From Schaalia sp. Marseille-Q2122 (GTDB lineage: Bacteria > Actinomycetota > Actinomycetes > Actinomycetales > Actinomycetaceae), in contig NZ_CAHJXR010000005.1 of NCBI RefSeq assembly GCF_903645355.1, positions 248,001-312,000 on the forward strand: DNA of 64,000 nucleotides, given 5' to 3'. A program made the position numbers and the translations under genes. Below, one piece after another: positions 24,130 to 32,431 of the stretch. Numbering within the stretch: position 1 is the first letter of the stretch; every line of letters begins with the position of its first letter. The notes beneath the pieces were generated by a model. That model saw nothing but the letters and a program-made list of their open reading frames with translations. It made no database searches and was not told the origin of the DNA.

Positions 24130-25011
24130 ATGAGCATTACCAGCGCCGAGATTGCCTCCCAGCCCGAGGTCTGGACCCGTGTCGTCGAACTCGCCACCGA
24201 CGCCGCACCCCTCGTCGCAGACGGTGACTCCGTTGCCGTCATCGGCTGCGGAACCTCATGGTTCATCGCGCAGGCCTACACGCGCCTGCGTGAAACCATG
24301 GGCAAGGGCGTTTCCGATGCCTTCACCGCCACCGAGTTCCCCGTTGAACGCGCCTACGACCACGTCATCTGCCTATCCCGCTCTGGCACCACCACCGAAA
24401 TCATTGACGTCATGCGTCAGCTCCACGAGGACGGTCGACCCGCCACCCTCATCACCGCAGTCTCCCCCGGCCCTGCCTCGCCCTACGCTCATGCCGAGGT
24501 CGTCCTCGACTTCGCCGACGAAGAATCCGTCGTCCAAACCCGCTTCGCCACCTCCGCGCTGGCCTACTTCCGCGTGAGCCTCGGCCAGGACCTCACCCAC
24601 ACCATTGCCGATGCCCGCACGGCCCTCGAGGTAGAGATCCCCCAACGGTGGATTGATGCCACGCAGATCTCCTTCCTCGGCTACAACTGGACCATCGGCC
24701 TGTCCAACGAGGCCGGCCTGAAACTGCGTGAAGCCAGCCAGTCCTGGACCGAGGCCTACTCCGCCATGGAATACCGGCACGGCCCCATCTCCATCGCTGA
24801 ACCCGGCCGCCTCGTGTGGGCATTTGGCGAGGTCCCCGAGGGCCTGGAGGCGCAGGTAGCAGCCACCGGCGCTGAATTCGTCCACTCCGACCTTGACCCC
24901 ATGGCAGACCTCATCATCGCCCAGCGTCTAGCTGTCGCCCGCGCCGAAGCACGCGGCCTCAACCCCGACACCCCACGTCACCTGACCCGCTCGGTGATTC
25001 TCGACGCCTAA
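24130..25011 (+). CDS. SIS-domain sugar isomerase/deaminase (AgaS/GlmS-like)
   Basis: This 293-residue protein consists of two SIS domains. The first has VIGCGTSWFIAQAYTRLRE and CLSRSGTTTEIIDVM, whose Ser/Thr side chains bind sugar phosphate. The second has SWTEAYSAMEYRHGPISI, with the Glu and His expected for ring opening and isomerisation. There is no glutaminase domain, so it is not a full GlmS. Of the known options, AgaS-type deaminase/isomerase acting on galactosamine-6-phosphate best fits a neighbourhood with a PfkB kinase and a class II aldolase (tagatose route). A fructosamine deglycase-like function is the main alternative. The ATG at 24130 has an AAGGAAGG site. Confidence 0.8.
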   Translation: MSITSAEIASQPEVWTRVVELATDAAPLVADGDSVAVIGCGTSWFIAQAYTRLRETMGKGVSDAFTATEFPVERAYDHVICLSRSGTTTEIIDVMRQLHEDGRPATLITAVSPGPASPYAHAEVVLDFADEESVVQTRFATSALAYFRVSLGQDLTHTIADARTALEVEIPQRWIDATQISFLGYNWTIGLSNEAGLKLREASQSWTEAYSAMEYRHGPISIAEPGRLVWAFGEVPEGLEAQVAATGAEFVHSDLDPMADLIIAQRLAVARAEARGLNPDTPRHLTRSVILDA

Positions 25012-25019
25012 TTTACATA

Positions 25020-25061
25020 GCCTTCGCGGCGTGACACACTCACTGTGCATGCCGCGAAGGC
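25020..25061 (+). terminator. Hairpin between the SIS and ROK genes
   Basis: GCCTTCGCGGC (25020-25030) pairs perfectly with GCCGCGAAGGC (25051-25061) just after the SIS stop, followed by TTCATCTTCC. Because the operon continues, it probably acts as a partial terminator that lowers expression of the downstream genes. Confidence 0.6.
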
Positions 25062-25109
25062 GTTCATCTTCCTCACATCCCATCCCACCCCCTCCTGAGG
25101 AGTCTCACC

Positions 25110-26045
25110 ATGCGTTACGCGATTGGCATTGACGTCGGCGGCACCACCATCAAAGCCGCTCTCATCGGCGAGAACGCTCGAATCTACGCCTCGGAGAGCA
25201 TGGACACCCCTCGGTCCACCTCAGCCATCACCGCCGCCTGCGCCACCCTGTTAACCACCCTGCGTGAATGCGTCCATGCAGGCCAGATCGACGGCCCACA
25301 AGGCCCTATTCGCAGCGACGAAATCATCACCACCATCGGCATTGACGTGCCCGGCATCGTTGACGAAGCCCGCGGAATCGCGGAATTCTCCGCCAATCTC
25401 GGCTGGGAGAATTGGTCTGCCCACGCCGAATTTGAAGCAGCCCTCAACTGCCCGGTCGCCTTCGGACACGACGTCCGGAATGGAGCCAAGGCCGAATCCC
25501 ACTGGGGCATCACCCTGCCCGACTTCCTCTACATCGCCATCGGCACAGGCATCGCCTCCGTCCTCGTCCTCAATGGCACGCCCGTCGCACCCCACGGCTG
25601 GGCTGGCGAAATCGGGCAGGTTCCCGTCCCCGACCCACAGCGCCAAGGCTGCCTACTCCCCCTGGAGCAGGTCAGCAGCGCCTCAGCCATCGCCAAACGC
25701 GCCATCGAGGCCGACCTCGTCGGTGAAGACGCGGGAGCAGCCGAGGTCTACCTCCTCGCAGGCGCTGGCAATAAGGACGCTCAAGAGATCATCGACGATG
25801 CGATCTCCACCCTCGCCCACGGCATCGCCCCAGCTCTGGCTGCCTGCGGCCCCATCCCCGTCGTCCTCGGAGGCGGCCTGGCAAATGAGGGAGCGCCCCT
25901 GTGCGATCACCTCGAAATGGAACTCAGCTTGGCACTGGGCATCATCCCACCCCCGTCGGTCATGACCGCCACGCTCGGCTCACGCTCACAGGTCCTGGGG
26001 GCTGCCCTCAGCGCCTTCCAACGTCATGACCTTTCACGGCAATAG
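25110..26045 (+). CDS. ROK family sugar kinase
   Basis: This 311-residue ROK protein has the phosphate-binding IGIDVGGTTIKAALIG at the N-terminus, the DVPGIVDEA segment, the sugar-binding catalytic Asp in AFGHDVRNGAKAE, and IAIGTGIASVLVLNG. The usual ROK zinc motif CxCGxxGCxE is replaced by PDPQRQGCLLPLEQVSS, keeping just one Cys, so the structural zinc site is probably lost. It has no DNA-binding domain and is therefore a kinase rather than a repressor. The substrate is likely a hexose or hexosamine handled by this operon. It lies 98 bases after the SIS gene, beyond an attenuating hairpin. Confidence 0.85.
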   Translation: MRYAIGIDVGGTTIKAALIGENARIYASESMDTPRSTSAITAACATLLTTLRECVHAGQIDGPQGPIRSDEIITTIGIDVPGIVDEARGIAEFSANLGWENWSAHAEFEAALNCPVAFGHDVRNGAKAESHWGITLPDFLYIAIGTGIASVLVLNGTPVAPHGWAGEIGQVPVPDPQRQGCLLPLEQVSSASAIAKRAIEADLVGEDAGAAEVYLLAGAGNKDAQEIIDDAISTLAHGIAPALAACGPIPVVLGGGLANEGAPLCDHLEMELSLALGIIPPPSVMTATLGSRSQVLGAALSAFQRHDLSRQ

Positions 26046-26092
26046 CTCCCCGACACCAACAGCCCCGCCGGAGCACCACAGGAGACACCTGC

Positions 26093-27034
26093 ATGAGGAC
26101 GATCTGGACCATCACCCCCAACCCCGCCCTTGATTTCACCTACAAGGTGCCTGCCCTGAACTACGGGCATAGCCACCGTGTGGACGATGTGGAGATCCGC
26201 CCCGGCGGTAAGGGCATTAATGTGGCCCGGGTTCTTGCTCAGCTTGGATACACCTCCTCCATCACCGGCTTCCTCGGCGGCAGCAACGGTACTTTCTTCC
26301 GTGAGCTGCTCTCCCAGTGCACCCCCGCTGACCTGGTACGGCCCTGTTTTATTGACACGACAGCCCAGACGCGCATGAGTATTGCCGTTGTCGACTCTGA
26401 CGCGACGGTATTTAACGAGGCCGGGAGCGCCCCCCAGGAGGAGGATTGGGGGCGCCTGTGCACGCTCCTAGCTACCGAGGTCCGCCCTGGTGACATCGTC
26501 GCCTGCTGCGGGTCCTTTCCCGGAGACTCCTCCGCCACCTGGATGAGCGCCGTGGTACGTACCGTCCACGAGGCCGGGGCGCGCATCCTCGTCGATGCCA
26601 GCGGCGCACTCTTGAGGGCTGCCTGCGAGGCTGGAGCCGATGTGGTCAAGCCCAATGACATTGAGTTACGCCAGACAACTGGCGTGGAGGACGTCGCAGA
26701 AGGTGCCCGCGCCCTCCTGACTCAAGGAGTGGGCGTGGTTATTGTCTCTGAAGGGGCGCGCGGTATGAGCGTCCACGGCCCTGACGGAGCCTTCCGCGCC
26801 CTGCCTGCTCGTTCCATTGAAGGCAACCCGACGGGTGCGGGGGATGCCTCAGTGGCGGCGTGGTGTGCCTTCCTCGCCTCCTATGACGGCCCGCTCAGCG
26901 CGCAGGCTTTGGCTGGCGCCCTTCCTCAAGCGGTTGCTCTCTCAGGTGCGGCCGTGGCCTGCCCGGTGGCTGGCGAGGTCGATCGTGATCTGTATGAAGA
27001 AATGCTCCCCCTAGTGAAAGTTGAGTCCTACTGA
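26093..27034 (+). CDS. 1-phosphofructokinase/tagatose-6-phosphate kinase family (PfkB)
   Basis: This 313-residue ribokinase-fold enzyme of the LacC/FruK branch has ITPNPALDFTY at the N-terminus, RPGGKGINVARVLAQLG, DASGALLRAA and the catalytic GNPTGAGDASVAAW near the C-terminus. Members phosphorylate fructose-1-phosphate or tagatose-6-phosphate. Because it sits between an amino-sugar SIS enzyme and a class II aldolase, tagatose-6-phosphate is the more likely substrate, by inference. Its stop overlaps the aldolase start (TGATG), so the two are translationally coupled. Confidence 0.88.
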   Translation: MRTIWTITPNPALDFTYKVPALNYGHSHRVDDVEIRPGGKGINVARVLAQLGYTSSITGFLGGSNGTFFRELLSQCTPADLVRPCFIDTTAQTRMSIAVVDSDATVFNEAGSAPQEEDWGRLCTLLATEVRPGDIVACCGSFPGDSSATWMSAVVRTVHEAGARILVDASGALLRAACEAGADVVKPNDIELRQTTGVEDVAEGARALLTQGVGVVIVSEGARGMSVHGPDGAFRALPARSIEGNPTGAGDASVAAWCAFLASYDGPLSAQALAGALPQAVALSGAAVACPVAGEVDRDLYEEMLPLVKVESY

Positions 27035-27873
27035 TGCCTCTTGTCGATATTCGCCAGATGGCTGCTGACGCGGCGGCCGCGAAGGTTGGTTTAGGCGCAT
27101 TCAACGTGGTGCTGCTTGAGTTTGCCCACGCCGAGGTTGAGGCCGCTGAACGCGTTGGCGTTCCGATTGTCTTGCAGCTGTCGGAGAATGCCATTAAGTA
27201 TCACGGTGGCAAGATCGCCCCCTTGGGCGCGGCCCTGCTCGCCTTGGCCCATGAGGCAAGCGTGCCGGTGGCCGTCCACCTCGATCACGCAGAAAGTGCT
27301 GACCTGTGTAAGGCCGCCGTTGATTTGGGCTTTAACTCCGTCATGTATGACGGCTCGCACCTGGATGATGCGACGAACCGCGACACGACGGCTACTGTCG
27401 TGGAGTTCTGCCACGCCGCTGGCGTGGCAGTGGAGGCTGAGCTGGGTGAGGTTGGCGGAAAGAACGGTGTGCATGATCCCTCCGCACGCACAAACCCACA
27501 GGATGCTGCCGCTTTCGTCGCCGACACCGGCGTGGACCTGCTGGCAGTGGCCGTGGGATCCTCTCACGCGATGACAACCCGCGGCGCGGTGCTTGATACG
27601 GAGCTCATCAGCGCCATTCGTGATGCTGTCCCCGTACCACTGGTCCTCCACGGCTCGTCGGGCGTATCCGACGAGGGCATGGTGGCGGCCATTAAGGCAG
27701 GCATGACGAAGATTAATGTCTCCACCCACCTCAATGTTGGATTCACCGGCGTTGTGCGCGAGATCCTTGCCGCTGACGAGAAGATGGTTGATCCCCGTAA
27801 GTATGTTGGCCCTGGTCGCGCTCATGTCACTGACGAGGTTGCCCGCCTGCTCTCCTTGTACACAAGCGCCTGA
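27034..27873 (+). CDS. Class II (zinc) ketose-bisphosphate aldolase, tagatose/fructose type
   Basis: This 279-residue class II aldolase has GLGAFNVVLLEFAHAEVEAA, the zinc-binding VHLDHAESADLCKAA, the EAELGEVGGKNG loop, LAVAVGSSHAM, and the His ligand in VLHGSSGVSDE followed by the phosphate-binding KINVSTHLN. It cleaves a ketose bisphosphate to glycerone phosphate and glyceraldehyde-3-phosphate. GatY/KbaY-type tagatose-bisphosphate aldolases and FbaA-type enzymes cannot be separated by eye, and operon context favours tagatose. It is the last gene of the operon. Confidence 0.88.
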   Translation: MPLVDIRQMAADAAAAKVGLGAFNVVLLEFAHAEVEAAERVGVPIVLQLSENAIKYHGGKIAPLGAALLALAHEASVPVAVHLDHAESADLCKAAVDLGFNSVMYDGSHLDDATNRDTTATVVEFCHAAGVAVEAELGEVGGKNGVHDPSARTNPQDAAAFVADTGVDLLAVAVGSSHAMTTRGAVLDTELISAIRDAVPVPLVLHGSSGVSDEGMVAAIKAGMTKINVSTHLNVGFTGVVREILAADEKMVDPRKYVGPGRAHVTDEVARLLSLYTSA

Positions 27874-28012
27874 GAGGTCCTGGCGCACGCTCCTTCCCGT
27901 CGACGCTTCGCCTCGTGGGCGAATTTGTTCCCCGTGACCCATCGTTGCGTGCGGGAGCGTGTGTCGACGAGGGATCCTGGAAACGTGGACCTCGTCCGAG
28001 GATACGCACAAA

Positions 28013-28049
28013 AACGGGTGGCCCCACGCCATTGGCGTGGGGCCACCCG
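28013..28049 (-). terminator. Strong terminator between convergent genes
   Basis: A perfect 17-base-pair stem (28013-28029 with 28033-28049) is followed on the minus strand by TTTTTG. It therefore ends the minus-strand subtilase gene and may also stop the aldolase transcript arriving from the other side. Confidence 0.88.
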
Positions 28050-28074
28050 TTGAGTGTGAGCTCGCTGAGAGCTC

Positions 28075-30300
28075 TTAGCTGCGCTTACGGGCAATCAGAC
28101 CTGCAACGCCGGCCATGGTTGTGAGAGCAGCCAGCGCGGCAAGCATGCCTGCCTGAGTGCCGGTGGAGGCAAGCGAGGAGGACTTCTTCGCTGTGCCCGC
28201 CCCCTGAGCCTTATGTGCCCCCTGGTCCTTGGGGGAGTCCGTGGAGCCAGGCGTATTGGGTTGGGGGGCGCCGGGGGATGGTGTACCTGGGTTGGTTGAA
28301 GGCTGGGAAGGAGCCTGAACCGTGAAAGTCTGTGAGGCTTCACGTCCGGATTCACCCACGGCCTTCACCGTGTGTTCTCCCTTGCCAAAGTCCGCCGGAA
28401 TAGTCCATTCAATGGAGGCGCGGCCATCATTGTCGGCGGGGACTGTGCCCACGACAACAGGGTCGGAGTGCACCGTGAAGGTCACCTTCTCACCAATGGC
28501 GAAACCTGCAGCCATGAAGGTCATTGTCTGTCCCTGCTTGGGGGTCGTCAATGAGGGGGCCACGCTGAGGTCTTCAGGGTGTGGAACAACCTCGGCCTTG
28601 ACCAGCGCCAGCTTGCTTTCTGCTACAACGTCATCATCGGCGCGCGGGTCCTTATTGCGGCCTTCGGCGTTGATCGTCACGGGCAGCGAGAGGAACTCTC
28701 CGTCGTAGGACAGGAGGGTATCTGCCAGGGGCAGTTCCTCGGTGGTGAGCGTTAGATCCTCACCGAAGGGATTCTCGCTCGTGGCTGTCACGGCAGGGAA
28801 GTCAAAGACCTGCAGAGATGCTGCGGTGGCCGGGCCGGTCACGGTCACGCGCAGGCGAGCCTTGGGGGCAACGTTGACGTTGTACTCGGCCCCTAGAGGC
28901 TGCCAGGTGTTGCCATCAATGGAGTATTCCAGGGCGCCCACAACAGGCTTGGGCTGATCCTTGAGGACGGCATCTAGGGCATTGACCATGCCGCGGCCAC
29001 GATAGGCCTTAGCCGGGTCGTCGGTGAGGACGTCAAGCTTGTCGCCGGCCTGCTTGTAGAGCAGTTCACGCAGCTGAGCCGGGGTGGCGGTGGGGTGGAT
29101 GCTCTTGAGGAGTGCGGCAACGCCAGCGACGTGCGGGGACGCCATGGAGGTACCACTGAGGTAGCCCCAGCCTCCGCCCTTTGAGGCGGGCAGGGTTGAG
29201 CGGATGACCGAGCCAGGTGCTGCAATCTCAATGTGCTTGGCGCCGTAGTTGGAGAAGCGTGAGCGCGTGAACTTGGTCGGGTCGGCGTTGCGGCGAGGGC
29301 GCTGTACGGAGGAGACAGTGACGACCGAGTCAAGCATGGCTGGAATGTCGACGCCTGCTGTCACGTCGCGGTTGAGGATGGCAGCGCCGTCAACGTCGTT
29401 GGGGCTGTCGCTGTCGGTTGTCGGATTGTCGAGGTCATATTCGTCGTTACCGGCTGCGGCAATGTGAAGCAGACCCTGGTCTTCGGTGTAGGTGAAGGCG
29501 CGGCGGACGACCTCGTAGCCGGCTGCCTGGGAGGGTTCGGTGGGAATCCAGAAGGCCCAGGGGTCGACGTAGTAGGAGTTGTTCGTCACGTCAGCGCCCT
29601 TGTCGAGTGCCCACATGAGGCCACAGGTGACGTATTCAGGGTAGAAGAAACCTCCAGCATTCGAGGTCTTGACGGCCATGATGCGGGCAGTGGGTGCGAC
29701 ACCGTCAACGCCGAGGCCATTGTGCTCTGCGGCGACAGTGCCCGCCACGTGGGTGCCGTGGTGGTGATCATCCTGCCATGCTTCGCGGGCGTTATTGGGG
29801 ATGCCATTGACATGGCAGCCGACGGAGTTTTCGACGTCAATTTGATCGTCAAGGTCGACCTGGGTGCCGTCTACACCGGTGTCGAGGATGGCGACGGTGA
29901 CTTTGGCGCGGGGAACGTCAACCTTTTGGGCGTCGAGGGCGCCGATGGCGCTCAGACCCCAGGCGAGGTTGCTTTCAGGGTCGGGAGTGAACTCATCGAG
30001 CTGAGAGTTACCCCCGCCGCCATTTGCTGCGGAGTTTCCTGCCGAGGTCGCCTGGACGAGGACCTCGTCTCCGCTGACTTGCGCGAAGCGGGTGGGGCCA
30101 ATGGAGTGCACAGGAATAGTGGCTGCTTGTGCTGCGCTGCCCAGGTCGGCGGCGAAGGTGGCCTTCGCGGACTGAACGAAGAAGGCGTCCAGGGCGGGGT
30201 ACTGGGAAAGTGGGACTGCCCCGAGGGCCTTTGCCGCTTCCGCCAGCTGGGTGAGCTGTTCGGGGGTGGCTTCGGGGCTGAGGTTTACGGCGTAGTTCAT
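28075..30300 (-). CDS. Sortase-anchored subtilisin-like serine protease (S8), main reading frame
   Basis: This 741-residue frame contains a complete S8 domain: Asp140 (AILDTGVDG), His184 (HGTHVAG), the oxyanion Asn (AAAGN) and Ser385 (SGTSMASPHVAG). Ig-like repeats follow, then a Pro/Thr/Ser linker and an LASTG sorting signal (710-714) with a hydrophobic segment and an RKRS tail. That is the LAXTG motif used by class E sortases of actinobacteria. The frame has no signal peptide of its own. One is encoded upstream at 30436-30735 but is separated by a TGA (30436-30438). As read, the protease would not be secreted unless the stop is a sequencing error or is bypassed. Confidence 0.85.
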   Translation of the reverse strand: MNYAVNLSPEATPEQLTQLAEAAKALGAVPLSQYPALDAFFVQSAKATFAADLGSAAQAATIPVHSIGPTRFAQVSGDEVLVQATSAGNSAANGGGGNSQLDEFTPDPESNLAWGLSAIGALDAQKVDVPRAKVTVAILDTGVDGTQVDLDDQIDVENSVGCHVNGIPNNAREAWQDDHHHGTHVAGTVAAEHNGLGVDGVAPTARIMAVKTSNAGGFFYPEYVTCGLMWALDKGADVTNNSYYVDPWAFWIPTEPSQAAGYEVVRRAFTYTEDQGLLHIAAAGNDEYDLDNPTTDSDSPNDVDGAAILNRDVTAGVDIPAMLDSVVTVSSVQRPRRNADPTKFTRSRFSNYGAKHIEIAAPGSVIRSTLPASKGGGWGYLSGTSMASPHVAGVAALLKSIHPTATPAQLRELLYKQAGDKLDVLTDDPAKAYRGRGMVNALDAVLKDQPKPVVGALEYSIDGNTWQPLGAEYNVNVAPKARLRVTVTGPATAASLQVFDFPAVTATSENPFGEDLTLTTEELPLADTLLSYDGEFLSLPVTINAEGRNKDPRADDDVVAESKLALVKAEVVPHPEDLSVAPSLTTPKQGQTMTFMAAGFAIGEKVTFTVHSDPVVVGTVPADNDGRASIEWTIPADFGKGEHTVKAVGESGREASQTFTVQAPSQPSTNPGTPSPGAPQPNTPGSTDSPKDQGAHKAQGAGTAKKSSSLASTGTQAGMLAALAALTTMAGVAGLIARKRS

Positions 30301-30435
30301 GACCTCGCCATCGGCTGCACGTGCCGGAGAGATAATCGCGTTGCTTGCCGGAGTCGCCGTGTTCCCCGTATTTTCGGTGTTGTCGGCGCTGCGGGTGCGG
30401 AGGTGTTGTCCTGCCCCTGGGGCGGTGCGGGCTGT

Positions 30436-30735
30436 TCACCGGGCGTAGGAGGCTGGGTCGGCTCGCCGGGGTGGCGGGTGCTCAGGGTGCAGGGTGCGGT
30501 CGGTGTTGATCCGGACCTCCGACGAGGTCGCGCAGGCGTCGTTGTGTCTGAGCCAGATCTGTCGGTTGTCCTGATTCGTCACGGTGGTGGCGGGAGAGGG
30601 AAGGGGGTTTTCTTCCAGAGGCTGCGCTGCGGCAACGTTGGGAAGAAGGCCGAGACTGACGGCAGAAGCTCCAACAATCATGGGCGTTATCCAACCACGT
30701 GAATGTTTTTTGCGATTCTGTTTCACAAGTGTCAT
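30436..30735 (-). pseudogene. Signal-peptide portion of the S8 protease, detached by a stop
   Basis: From the ATG at 30735 the frame encodes a typical Gram-positive export signal (KQNRKK, then a hydrophobic GASAVSLGLLPNVAAAQ with an AxA cleavage site). A Pro/Thr-rich start of a mature protein follows, ending at TGA 30436-30438. This lies in the same phase as the protease frame, but the intervening ~130 bases read most naturally (PTPGEQPAPPQGQ, TSAPAAPTT) in another frame. That pattern suggests two compensating small indels rather than one nonsense mutation. The region is best viewed as the 5' end of the protease gene. Confidence 0.7.
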
Positions 30736-30970
30736 ACTCTGAACCTTTCTGTGATCTGCGCAAATGTCGCTTAACCACACGGTAAGTAAAATGACAGAAA
30801 TAACAGCATCACCATCCACATGGTGGGCAAGGTTACACCTCGGGCAGGAACAAGCAGGGCGGGAACACCTTGGGCAGCAAAAGACGCACTTCTCCCATCA
30901 CCGGGGCAGCGAGGCACCCGCCACCCATCCCCCATTGCTGTGATGCTCGCACACGGCGATCATCGCTCCA

Positions 30971-32428
30971 TCAGGCAAGCGCAGGATCCGTCGCGTAGAG
31001 ATCTTCCAGGGTTTCTGGCCGCAGCGCCCACTGCGCACGGCCCCCTTCGACAGCCAGCACACCCGGTCGGGTCAGCAGATTGTAATTTGACGCCATTGAT
31101 CGTCCATAGGCACCCGTTGCGGGCACTACCAGCAGGTCGCCGGCACGCAGATCCGCAGGCAAGTCAACCTCGTGGACGACAATATCGCCACTTTCGCAGT
31201 GCTTACCCACCACGCGACAACGCATCACAGGACCATCACAGCGGCGGTTAGCCCGGGGCGCCGTGTAGTGCGCGCCATAGAGGGCAGGGCGAATATTATC
31301 CGACATGCCGCCGTCGATACTCACGTATCGGCGCTGGCGGCCGTCCTCGTCAATCGTGACGTCCTTAATGGCCCCCACACGGTAGAGGGTGACCATGGTC
31401 GGCCCGACAACGGAGCGGCCTGGCTCGACAGAAACATGCGGGACGGGCACGCCAGCAGCCGCCGATTCCTCGCGGACGATGCTGGCCAGTGCGCGAGCAA
31501 CCACGACCGGCGAGGTCGGCTCGGGATCTCGCCCGGTATAGGCGATGCCCACTCCCCCACCCAGATCAATCTCGGGCACGCACACGCCCGTGCGCTCAGC
31601 CAGTTCGGCACGCAGGGCCATGACAATGCGGGCTGCAGCTTCAAAAGCCTCCGTGCCGATAATCTGCGACCCAATATGGTTGTGGAAACCGCGCAACTCC
31701 AAATGCTCACTGGCCAGCACCGCCTCAGCCACGGCAATGGCCTCGCCACCTGCGACGGACACGCCAAACTTCTGATCCTCATGTGAGGTGGCAATGTAGT
31801 CGTTCCCGCCAGCATGGATGCCGGTCTTGACGCGCACCATGACGGGGACAACAACGCCCAGGCGGGCGGCGATGGCCTCAACCTGGCCTACTTCCCACGG
31901 GGAATCCAGGAAGATCCGGGCAATGCCGGCGCGCTCACCTGCGGCGTTCTCGGCGCGCAGCGCCACCTCAAGCTCGGCCTCGGTCTTGTTATTGCCATGC
32001 AGACCAACCATGCGTGGATCAGCGCCAGCCCTCAGGGCCAGGGTCAGTTCACCTAAGGACGCAGTATCGACGCCCATGCCACATTCAGTGACGGTTCGGA
32101 CCACGTCCGCGCAGAGGAAGGCTTTGCCCGCGTAGAAGGCGTCACCTCCGGCCATGCCGTAGCCATCCCAGAATTCTTCGGCCATGGCGGTGGCCCACAC
32201 ATTGGCCCGTCCGCGAAGGTCCGCGCGGTCCATGACAAACAGCGGCGTGCCATAGGTGTCGGCAAGTTCAGGAAGGGCGCACCCTCCCAACTCCAACGCA
32301 CCATCCTCGTCGCGCGTTGCCGTCCATGGCCACAGGTCGGGCCGCTGGTCGGGCTCGGGGCACACGAGGGCGCCCACGGGCAGGGCGTCGGCGCTGGATG
32401 CTGCGTCAGAGGCGGAGGGCGCGCTCAC
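30971..32428 (-). CDS. lysA: Diaminopimelate decarboxylase
   Basis: This enzyme decarboxylates meso-diaminopimelate to lysine using pyridoxal phosphate. The 485 residues show the PLP lysine in FYAGKAFLC, HNHIGSQI, the glycine-rich GGGVGIAY, VEPGRSVVG, and the partner-subunit catalytic Cys in VVGKHCESGDI. It starts four bases after the argS stop and is therefore co-transcribed with argS, the standard argS-lysA pairing of actinobacteria. The first ~25 residues are a non-conserved Ala/Ser-rich leader. Confidence 0.96.
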   Translation of the reverse strand: MSAPSASDAASSADALPVGALVCPEPDQRPDLWPWTATRDEDGALELGGCALPELADTYGTPLFVMDRADLRGRANVWATAMAEEFWDGYGMAGGDAFYAGKAFLCADVVRTVTECGMGVDTASLGELTLALRAGADPRMVGLHGNNKTEAELEVALRAENAAGERAGIARIFLDSPWEVGQVEAIAARLGVVVPVMVRVKTGIHAGGNDYIATSHEDQKFGVSVAGGEAIAVAEAVLASEHLELRGFHNHIGSQIIGTEAFEAAARIVMALRAELAERTGVCVPEIDLGGGVGIAYTGRDPEPTSPVVVARALASIVREESAAAGVPVPHVSVEPGRSVVGPTMVTLYRVGAIKDVTIDEDGRQRRYVSIDGGMSDNIRPALYGAHYTAPRANRRCDGPVMRCRVVGKHCESGDIVVHEVDLPADLRAGDLLVVPATGAYGRSMASNYNLLTRPGVLAVEGGRAQWALRPETLEDLYATDPALA

Positions 32429-32431
32429 CTG

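Noticed and set aside
30436-30438. In-frame TGA in the protease gene as selenocysteine or programmed readthrough
   Set aside because: The surrounding linker reads better in another frame, no selenocysteine-type structure is evident, and secreted subtilases do not carry Sec here.
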